Part shown: in pieces, positions 25,409 through 32,700 of the stretch
Layout: each line of letters begins with the position of its first letter
Position numbering within the stretch: position 1 is the stretch's first letter
Origin: Cedecea lapagei
GTDB lineage: Bacteria; Pseudomonadota; Gammaproteobacteria; Enterobacterales; Enterobacteriaceae
Direction of reading: 5' to 3'
Length of the DNA: 64,000 bases
Assembly: GCF_900635955.1 (NCBI RefSeq)
Contig: NZ_LR134201.1
Location: 3,162,001-3,226,000 of the forward strand
Notes under the pieces: generated by a model
Told to the model about the DNA's origin: nothing
Database searches by the model: none
The model's input: the letters and a program-made list of their open reading frames with translations, nothing else
Made by a program: the position numbers and the translations under genes

Positions 25409-25440
25409 ATCAGGGATCCACGCCGCGGTGGATCCCTGAT
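25409..25440 (-). promoter_or_regulatory. Strong stem-loop between hrpA and hrpB
   Basis: A perfect 13-bp stem (ATCAGGGATCCAC and its complement) with a 6-nt loop begins 5 nt after the hrpA stop. Only a short CTCTTTT follows on the minus strand. It probably acts as a partial terminator or 3' stabilizer, giving more pilin message than downstream message. Confidence 0.75.
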
Positions 25441-25445
25441 AATCA

Positions 25446-25655
25446 TTAGAAGGAAATTTTGTTCTGCGCCAGAGAACTGATCATGGTGGTGGCGGAGTTC
25501 TGGTAGCCGGACACGTAGGCGTTCTTACGGTCACGTTCAGCTTTATCCAGAGAGTCCTGCATCGATTTGTTTTCGATAGAGTCCATCTGAGACTGGAAGC
25601 TATCTGCCAGGCTGCTGCTTGCACCTGCGTTGTTACCGGTATTGACTGATGGCAT
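25446..25655 (-). CDS. hrpA: Hrp pilin HrpA
   Basis: A 69-residue secreted pilin: Ser/Asn/Gly-rich start (MPSVNTGNNAGASSSLADSF), a charged helix (DSLDKAERDRKNAYVSGY), and a hydrophobic amphipathic end (TTMISSLAQNKISF). It polymerizes into the Hrp pilus. Sequence varies widely between species, but size, composition and position between hrpS and hrpB are diagnostic. First gene after a hrp box, with GAGGAGTAA before the ATG. Confidence 0.88.
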   Translation of the reverse strand: MPSVNTGNNAGASSSLADSFQSQMDSIENKSMQDSLDKAERDRKNAYVSGYQNSATTMISSLAQNKISF

Positions 25656-25705
25656 GATGTTTACTCCTCGTTAATTAAACAGCAAATGTTGTGTCATTCA
25701 CTGAT

Positions 25706-25733
25706 TAAGTGGCGCGGCGTAAGCAGCAGTTCC
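25706..25733 (-). promoter_or_regulatory. hrp box of the hrpA-hrpB-hrcJ-hrpD-hrpE operon
   Basis: Minus strand GGAACT, 15-nt spacer, CCACTTA, 51 bp before hrpA and just after the hrpS stop. The T in the first half is a common variant. Confidence 0.88.
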
Positions 25734-25748
25734 AAAAAAAACTAAAAA

Positions 25749-26723
25749 TTAATTTCCCTTTTCAGTCAATGACTTAATTCTTTGGTACAGGGTTCTTCTT
25801 GGGATACCTAATTCGTGTGCGGCGCTGACTACCCGATTTTCATGCCGGGAGAGGCAGTCTTCTATCAGGCTATATTCAATACGTCGCAGCCGTTCACGCA
25901 GCCGAACGGAGCGCATTTCCGGATGCGCAACCTGGCCCAGCGCCGGCAGCCCCAGAACAAACCGTTCGGCGGCACCTTTAAGCTCACGAATGTTCCCCGG
26001 CCAGCGGTGCATCAGCAGCGCCTCGCTGAGGTTTTGCGGCATTGGTGGCAGCGGGCGGTTGAGCCGCAGCGCCGATTCCTGAGCAAAACGCCGGAACAGC
26101 GGAATAATACATTCCACGCGCTCGCGCAGTGCCGGGAGGGAAATCTTTACCGTCGTCAGGCGAAAGAAGAGATCCTGGCGAAACAGCTTTTGCTCCATCA
26201 GTTGGGCAAGAGGCTTTTGCGAGGCAACGATCACCCGCAGGTTGAGAGAAATCGACTGAGTGCTGCCGAGGCGCCCAACGGTGCGCGTTTCCAGCACTCG
26301 CAGCAGTTTGGCCTGCAGGCTAAGGGACATGCTGTCTATTTCATCAAGAAACAGTACGCCGTTGTTTGCGCTTTCAATGTAGCCCGCGCGGGAGTGATTA
26401 GCGCCGGTATAAGCCCCGGCCGTAACGCCAAACAGTTCGCTCTCGGCCAGCGTTTCGGGAATGGCGGCGCAGTTAATCGGCACAAAGGCGCCCCGGCAGC
26501 CTGAATGTTCGTAGATACGACGGGCAAACGTGTCTTTGCCGGTGCCCGTTTCGCCTTCCAGCACCAGATCGACCTTAAGGGGGGCTAACGTTTGCAGCCA
26601 GATATCCAGCCCGTCATGTACGTTTTCAGACGGGGGCAGCGCCGCTGCCGACCGTGGCATATTCAAGTCGATATCGACAGGTATATGCTTTATCTCCCAA
26701 TGATTCGCACTGTTTTCTTTCAT
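25749..26723 (-). CDS. hrpS: Sigma-54 enhancer-binding activator HrpS
   Basis: A 324-residue AAA+ activator with no receiver domain: Walker A is GETGTGKDTF, the sigma-54 contact loop is GAYTGA (the Phe of the usual GAFTGA is Tyr), Walker B is VLFLDEIDSM, and the C-terminal Fis-type helix-turn-helix is AAHELGIPRRTLYQRIKSL. It should activate the hrpL sigma-54 promoter. The start MKENSANHWEIK is chosen because GGGGGA precedes it; an upstream in-frame start at 26771 has no such site. There is no hrpR partner, as in Erwinia. Confidence 0.93.
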   Translation of the reverse strand: MKENSANHWEIKHIPVDIDLNMPRSAAALPPSENVHDGLDIWLQTLAPLKVDLVLEGETGTGKDTFARRIYEHSGCRGAFVPINCAAIPETLAESELFGVTAGAYTGANHSRAGYIESANNGVLFLDEIDSMSLSLQAKLLRVLETRTVGRLGSTQSISLNLRVIVASQKPLAQLMEQKLFRQDLFFRLTTVKISLPALRERVECIIPLFRRFAQESALRLNRPLPPMPQNLSEALLMHRWPGNIRELKGAAERFVLGLPALGQVAHPEMRSVRLRERLRRIEYSLIEDCLSRHENRVVSAAHELGIPRRTLYQRIKSLTEKGN

Positions 26724-27442
26724 AAATCCCCCGCTGCCTGGCTTATTCAAGGTCTGGCGTATGAGTCCCACCTATGAACCATAAACGTGAACCATAAAAT
26801 GATTGCCGCCTGCTGCCGTGGGCAAAAGACGGCATCAAAATGTATTAATGAGTTTTGTTTATGAGAAGCAGCGATAACCTATCACCGAGTCGCGAATTCA
26901 CAATCAGACAAAATTTTAGTGTCTTGTAGGAATATCCCTACCGGGCAATGCAGAATTAACTGCTCCGATGTCTGGATAGCAGGATATTTTTCGCGGTACA
27001 CGCCGATTGAGGCGCGCCGCTTTTACACATTAATTCCGTGAACTGCACTGGAAAAAAATAGAGGTTTGGCTAAATGTATCCAAATGCATTAAAAAAAAAC
27101 AAAATATATCAATAAAACAATAAAACTATGATTTAAATAAGGAAATTAATTACAAAAAGAGAAAAAATGTTTCCTGAAGGGTCGATAGCCGAAAAAATGA
27201 AGTTTTTCGCACGGCGGGAACTTCCATCGCGGATCCTCCGACAAAGTTTCCTCACAATCGGCAAAGCCAATAACATATCTTTACTATTGTTTACAATGAA
27301 ACCCCGCGACAGACACACCTATTTCTTTTTGAAATATATTTCACTTCCAGTATTTATGTTTAATTGGGAACATTCCTGGTCCTGTTTATTGCCATTAATC
27401 ACGGAAATTTAGGCTGTCAACGAAATAAACTGCTTTGTAACT
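26724..27442. other. Long AT-rich region upstream of hrpS
   Basis: About 720 bp without a convincing gene, clearly more AT-rich than the rest of the island, especially 27040-27170. It holds the presumed hrpS promoter, a palindrome at 26926-26941, and short frames with no family resemblance. Nothing else is recognized. Confidence 0.6.
26926..26941. promoter_or_regulatory. Palindrome resembling an RcsAB/HrpY-type site
   Basis: GTAGGAATATCCCTAC is a near-perfect palindrome about 200 bp before the hrpS ATG. Its core is similar to the RcsAB box (TAAGAATATTCTTA). HrpY belongs to the same regulator class and is known to act on hrpS promoters in Pantoea, so either could bind here. Confidence 0.4.
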
Positions 27443-27480
27443 AAAAAAAGCAGCCATCTCTCAACAGAGAGATGGCTGCT
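27443..27480 (-). terminator. Terminator of the harpin-transglycosylase gene
   Basis: A 14-bp perfect stem (AGCAGCCATCTCTC and complement) with loop AACA; on the minus strand it is followed by seven T. Lies 47 bp after the stop. Confidence 0.92.
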
Positions 27481-27526
27481 AATGTTCGCCTTTTTGTAAA
27501 GAAAAGCGGACAATAAGTGCCAGCTA

Positions 27527-28528
27527 TCAGACAAATTTCGCCATGTGGCTGTTCACTTCATTAACGTAATTCGGATCGCCTAAAGAGACGCTGGAAAGGT
27601 TATTGAGGTTCACCTGATTGTCGCCGGAGTTATAGGCACGCAGCGCGGCATCATAGCTGCCAAATTTCTCTTTCCCTTCTTTAAGCATCAGCGCCGAACA
27701 CATGATCTGGTTGGCCGGTGAGTTCATGTCGCTGCCCAGCTTATCCGGATATTTGCTCTGCATTGCCCGGTAGGTGTCCGGGTTAATCTGGTTCATGCCG
27801 CTGTCGGTCAGCCCGTTACCCGGGTTAGTCGATTTCGCGTTCACGTCCCCACCCGACTCCTGCATCGTCAGCGCGGCCAGCAGTTTGGCCGGTACGCCGG
27901 TCTCAGCGGAAGCTTTTTCATATTCGCCGCCGAACTGGGAGACGATTTTTTGCAACGTTGGGTCGCTGGTTTTCAGGCTGGTGTCGCCCGGCGGCAGACT
28001 ATCCGCCGACGGCCCTGACGCACCGGAAGGACCGGAAGGACCAGCGGAGGAGCTGTTCAGCGGCCCTGAAGCGTCGCCGCTGCTGCCCGCACCAGATCCC
28101 GATCCGGAACCAACGCCGCTGGCCGGTGAGGAGGAAGCATCTTCGTCTTTCTTCTGTCCGCTGTTCATGCCAAAGAGCTGCATCAGCTCTTTCAGGAACT
28201 GCTGCAGCATCTGCTGAAGTTCCTGCATCATGCTATCGGCGGAACCGCTGCCGTCGCTTCCCGAAGCGTTCGCCGGGCTGGTGGCCGGGCTGTTATTGCC
28301 CGCCGGCGAATCGCCAAAGTTGATAGCCGACGGCTTATCGCTGGCACCGGCATTGGCAAAGTTCAGCGCCAGCGGTATAGCCAGCGTGTTCCCGCCGTTA
28401 TTCAGCAGCAGCTTCGCGGTAATGTTGTTACCGCCGTTTTGTGAGTCGGGTGACGCACCGTCCAGGCCTGGAAAATGGTTTTCCGGCAAAAGAGGAGAGA
28501 ATCCCCCCGGTCCTGATGATATCTGCAT
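27527..28528 (-). CDS. Secreted harpin-like protein with C-terminal lytic transglycosylase domain (HopP1-like)
   Basis: A 333-residue two-part protein. Residues 1-190 resemble a harpin: rich in Gly, Ser, Asn, Pro, with an amphipathic helix (QELQQMLQQFLKELMQLFG, 102-120). Residues 195-333 form an SLT domain with catalytic Glu224 (LTMQESGGDVN), the GMNQINP block and AYNSG (298-302). This arrangement is that of P. syringae HopP1. It is presumably exported by the type III system and cuts peptidoglycan to open a path for the pilus. The start is at MQISSGPGGF after AGGGGAG; a TTG-initiated extension upstream is less likely. A hrp box lies 97 bp upstream. Confidence 0.85.
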   Translation of the reverse strand: MQISSGPGGFSPLLPENHFPGLDGASPDSQNGGNNITAKLLLNNGGNTLAIPLALNFANAGASDKPSAINFGDSPAGNNSPATSPANASGSDGSGSADSMMQELQQMLQQFLKELMQLFGMNSGQKKDEDASSSPASGVGSGSGSGAGSSGDASGPLNSSSAGPSGPSGASGPSADSLPPGDTSLKTSDPTLQKIVSQFGGEYEKASAETGVPAKLLAALTMQESGGDVNAKSTNPGNGLTDSGMNQINPDTYRAMQSKYPDKLGSDMNSPANQIMCSALMLKEGKEKFGSYDAALRAYNSGDNQVNLNNLSSVSLGDPNYVNEVNSHMAKFV

Positions 28529-28624
28529 ACAACACACTCCCCTAAGTGATACCCAGTAGCAATCACCGGCCGCCGCCTGACCTTGCAATGGAGCTCGGAC
28601 AGGCCGACAACCAGCATGTTTAAC

Positions 28625-28652
28625 TGAGTGAGATGCAGGGTTAAAGAGTTCC
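28625..28652 (-). promoter_or_regulatory. hrp box of the harpin-transglycosylase gene
   Basis: Minus strand GGAACT, 15-nt spacer, TCACTCA: two deviations, same spacing as the others. It is back to back with the plus-strand box at 28706. Confidence 0.68.
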
Positions 28653-28705
28653 CGCCGCAGCGCCTTTTGTTAGCAATAAACTGCCAACCGCCACCAGAAA
28701 AGGTG

Positions 28706-28733
28706 GGAACCCAGGCCCGTTTTTCGCCACACA
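28706..28733 (+). promoter_or_regulatory. hrp box of the small lytic transglycosylase gene
   Basis: GGAACC, 15-nt spacer, CCACACA: full consensus, 30 bp before the ATG. Confidence 0.92.
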
Positions 28734-28762
28734 GGTCAGTGAGAAACAGAGGAGAGAGACCT

Positions 28763-29263
28763 ATGCAGACTAAATCGTGGCGCTGGGGCCTTTTGCTGCT
28801 CAGCCTGCCGACCCTCGCCCAGGCCGAGTGCTTTACCCGCGTGGGGCATGCTTTTGGCATCTCCCCCGCGCTGCTGGAGGCGATTGCCTGGAAGGAGTCG
28901 AAATTTAGCCTCTCTTCGGTAAACGCCGCCAACTCGAACCACACCGAAGATGTGTGCATGATGCAGGTAAACAGCGTGCATTTTGGGCGACTCAAGCAGC
29001 TTGGCGTCACCCGTGACGGCCTGCTGCACGACCCATGCACCTGCATCGCCACCGGCGCCTGGGTGCTACACGGGCTGTTTCGCCAGTATGGCCGCTCCTG
29101 GGATACCGTCGGCATGTACAACACCGGCCCTTCCGAAAAACGCCACCAGCTTCGTCAGCGCTACGCCAGCGATGTGCAGCGAATCTATCGGATTTTGCAA
29201 AAACAGCAGCCGGCTCGTCGTGAAGAGGATTTATTTGCCAGTAACGAGACGTCGGCTCAATAA
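28763..29263 (+). CDS. Periplasmic lytic transglycosylase of the IagB/IpgF type
   Basis: A 166-residue exported enzyme: signal peptide to about residue 21 (LAQAE), then an SLT domain with catalytic Glu45 (AIAWKESKFS), CMMQVNSVHF in place of the usual GLMQI block, and YNTG. Such specialized transglycosylases open the murein for type III machines. I start at MQTKSWRWG because AGAGGAGAGAGA precedes it and a signal peptide follows at once. It is divergent from the harpin-transglycosylase gene, each with its own hrp box. Confidence 0.88.
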   Translation: MQTKSWRWGLLLLSLPTLAQAECFTRVGHAFGISPALLEAIAWKESKFSLSSVNAANSNHTEDVCMMQVNSVHFGRLKQLGVTRDGLLHDPCTCIATGAWVLHGLFRQYGRSWDTVGMYNTGPSEKRHQLRQRYASDVQRIYRILQKQQPARREEDLFASNETSAQ

Positions 29264-29291
29264 AAAACCGGGAGAAATCCCGGTTTTTTAT
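29262..29291. terminator. Bidirectional terminator between the transglycosylase and dspF
   Basis: AAAAAACCGGGA, loop GAAA, TCCCGGTTTTTT: T tracts on both strands serve the two convergent genes. Confidence 0.93.
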
Positions 29292-29302
29292 TGGCAGCGG
29301 TT

Positions 29303-29713
29303 TTAACGCGTCTCCAGCATCGCCGGCAGTTCGGCAATAAATGCCCTGACCTCGCCGCTTTGATTGATAAACGCGCTTAACCAGAGCGCAAACCGCTCCG
29401 CATCCAGAGAAGAGATCTCACACTGGGTGCACAGGCGAACCGCATTTCTGTCGTCAAGCGCCAGCCAGCAGCCCCGCATCGCGTTCATTTCAAAATTCAT
29501 CGCCAGCAGGTTCGGCAGCAGCGCGGCATCCTGACCGGTTAACTCCGCCACCTGACAATGTAAAACGACGGCGCTGCTCTCCGGCGGCAGTTCAATCACC
29601 GCAGCCTCCTGCTGCTGGGCATCCGTCAGCAGACAGACTCCCTGCTCAAGGCGTAACGTAATTTTCTGCTGCCGTCCCCAGGCGTCGATCCACTGTTGAA
29701 GCTGTTGCTGCAT
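29303..29713 (-). CDS. dspF: Type III chaperone DspF (AvrF) for DspE
   Basis: A 136-residue CesT-family chaperone with a Gln-rich N-terminal helix (MQQQLQQWIDAWGRQQK), the central sheet, and LLPNLLAMNFEMNAMRGCWL. Located directly downstream of the AvrE-family effector, it is its dedicated chaperone by position and size. The start at 29713 is preferred over 29719 because AAGGAG is 6 nt before it. Confidence 0.9.
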   Translation of the reverse strand: MQQQLQQWIDAWGRQQKITLRLEQGVCLLTDAQQQEAAVIELPPESSAVVLHCQVAELTGQDAALLPNLLAMNFEMNAMRGCWLALDDRNAVRLCTQCEISSLDAERFALWLSAFINQSGEVRAFIAELPAMLETR

Positions 29714-29723
29714 AGTCATCTCC

Positions 29724-32700
29724 TTATCCTCCCTTCACCATAAATCCGGCTTCAGCGGCGTCGCGTAGCGCCGACTTCACCTCTTTTTCTGCCTGAGCCA
29801 CGCCGCCATCTATGGTGTAGCTGAGCGGGGCGCTGTCGTCCTCACCGTAGCTGAAGTTGATGGTGCCCAGGTTTTCATTCATCGACAGCGAAACGCCGTT
29901 GGAGCCGCCGAGTAAAAATGACGGTGTTGAAAAGCCGTCGGACTTGCTTTGCGTCTTGGTAAACGCGATGGATTTCAGGCGCAGCTTGTCGCGATCCTTC
30001 AGCAAATCGACAATCGAATCCTGGGTCACCGTGTGGTTTGCCCACTGATCGGCAAGCTTTTCGCGCGGCTTGGTTTTCAGCTCAAGGGAGACAACCGCCT
30101 GCGAACTGCTGTTGTCCTGCAGCTCACGCAGCAGCGCCTTTAACCGATAATCTTCGCCCATCATCTGGGTTATACGGTCGGCGTTACTCGGTGAAAACTC
30201 CCCTTCCATAAAGTGGCGCACAAAGTGGAACAGACCGTTACTGTCGATACGCGACAGGTTTTTGTAGGTGGACTGGTACTCCGCCTTGTTCACCAGCTGC
30301 TGCTGGCTAACAACCGCATTTTGCTGGCGCACGGTTTGCTGCAGAGACTGCAGCGCGGCCTGTGGGCCGTTCCCCGTCAGCTCATGATGACGGGAGGGAG
30401 GAATAAAGCGTGCAAAGTGGTTTTCCAGCTTCTCAAGCCGCTCGCTGGCTGACATTGGCAGACGAGGAGCGCCCTCCACAGGTGTGAGATCGCTCAGCAA
30501 TTTTCGGCTGGCAAGGTCGGTGAATTCGCCTTTCAGTCCGTCAATCAACGCATCAACCTCCGCGTTGGTCGGCTCCGGCTGAGTCGTCTGTACGGAAAGC
30601 GAGTCGGCCTGCTGCTGCCGGACGGTGAGCTGCTGCAGGGTATCCAGCAGCGGACGACGCGCTTTCGCATTCTCAACAGGCGGATACCAGCGCGTGAAAT
30701 GGGCATCCAGCTGGCTGAGCTTGTCGGCCACGGAGATCGGCAGCTCCCCTTCTTTCGGCTCCTCTTTCAGTTTGGCCAGCAGCTGCGTGGAGGCGCTGTC
30801 GGTAAACTGCTTGCCCAGCGTAGTCATCAGTTTTTCCAGATGCACCCCCTCCACCGGCTGGGCATTTTTTAGATCGACGGTGAGGCTGTGCGTCGTGCGG
30901 TTGTTGATCGACAGCTGCACGCTGGCCCCGACGCCAACGCCCACCGAGAAAGGATCTTTGCGCTTCGGCTGGATGGTGGTGCTGACCGGGATCGCGATAT
31001 TGGCCCCGGCGTTCATCTGGTTAAATGCCCTTAAACGGTGGTCGCTGTGGCTGACTCCCTGGCCTTCAGCATTGCGGGAATCCGTGCGTTCGCGGCTGCC
31101 CGCCAGCAGGTTGGTGTTGGCGTACACGCCGCCGCCAAGGCGAGCGCTGGTGGGAAAATCTTTCTCATGGCTGTCGGTAAACGGGAAACCGACGCTCGCC
31201 AGCGCCGCGGCGTTAATGTCCACGCTGAAGCTCTGGGTCGCTCCGTTCTTCACGCTGTGGTTGGCGCCCCGGTTGAGAAACTCCAGCGGATCCAGCGTTC
31301 CGCCGGCGAGCTGTTCGATAAAGCCTGGGATCTCATGCTCCGCCAGCTCAAAGGAGACGCCGTGCTGGGACTGAAGCTGACCGCCCAACGTCACCCCTGC
31401 GCCGAGGCGTACCCCCTGTGAAAGCGGATGCTTGTGGTCACCGTCCAGGTAAGTTTTATGGGTTTTGTTGTAGTCGGTCAGCACGTTGTAGCCCGCGCCG
31501 ACGATGCCGGTTGCCGATACGGCACCGGTACGCCCAAAGCTAACGTTGATGCCGGTATCGCTGCGGGAAAAACTCATCGTATACCCACGATCGGCGCCTA
31601 CCCTGCCGCCAACGCCCGCGATAACCTGCGTCCCCGGCGCCACGGTGGCGGTCGCAGAAGCGCCATAGGTACGGCTGAAGGCGAGGTTTTCCCCGCTTTC
31701 CAGCGACAGCACGGTGGAGACCATCTTGTCCTGCATCTCGCGCTGGCTTTCAGCCTGCATCACGGTTTTGGTGTTGATGTTGACGCCGTGGTTTTCCTTG
31801 CTGAAGGCTTTGGTCATCGCTTTGATGGCGTCATAGTTGGCCTCCAGAGATTTATGGTTGCCAAAGCCCTGAGTGGTGACCGTTTTAATGACGTTCCCGC
31901 CCCATTCCGTGTCGCGCAGCCGGGCCACCTTGCCGGCAATTTCCGTCATTTTCGTCGAACGCTGCGGCTCGCTTAGCAACGACGCCTGCTGTAGCTCATC
32001 CACCGAGTCATGCAGAGATTTCAGCGTCAGCACGTCCAGCATCACCCTGGATTTCACCAGCCCGATATCGTCGTGAATGTCGCGCTGACGCCCCATCGGC
32101 ACCTGCTCTTTCTGGTGGTTAAGGGTGATGTTCCGCGCCTCAAGCTCGGCGACGATCGCCCCGGCATGATTACTTTTATCGGCGGGATAACGGCGAAGCA
32201 GTTCGCTAAGCTGCCCGGTCAAATTATCCTGACGGCTGCTTGACGGGTTGAGCGTACCGCTGCTGCTGTGGTTAAGACCAAAGCGCGACGGCGTGGCGGC
32301 CTGACGGCGTTCGTCACGTACACCGTAATGCTGGCCAATCTGCTCGCAGTAATGGGCGCTGCTGTCGGAAAGCTGCCGCGCAAAACTGCTTATCTCGTCC
32401 AGCAGCGCTTTTTCCTGCGGCTGCCACTGGCGAGCCGTTTCGCCGCTCATGATCTCAATTCGCTGGCTTAATCCGGGCTGTGGTGCCTTCCTCGACGGCT
32501 GCTGAGAGAGAGCCTTCAGCTGCCGGGTCAACTCTCCCTGCTGCTGATATACGTCCTTCAGCCCTTCCCGCCCGGCATAGCGATGCTGCAGAGAATAGAC
32601 GGCGGTTTTCATCGGCCGTGGCCATTCAAGCGACGGGCGGAATGCAAAGGTGCTCAGGCGAGTGCGGAACGAGGTGCGGACCTGTTTGCCGTCCTGCCCG

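Noticed and set aside
27167..27412. 81-residue frame in the AT-rich gap before the harpin-transglycosylase gene
   Set aside because: No ribosome site, no family resemblance and composition typical of translated noncoding AT-rich DNA.
28543..28570. Second hrp box for the harpin-transglycosylase gene, from TCACTTA near the start codon
   Set aside because: The -10-like half is present but the expected GGAACC position reads GCCGGT or GGCCGG. The box at 28625-28652 fits better.
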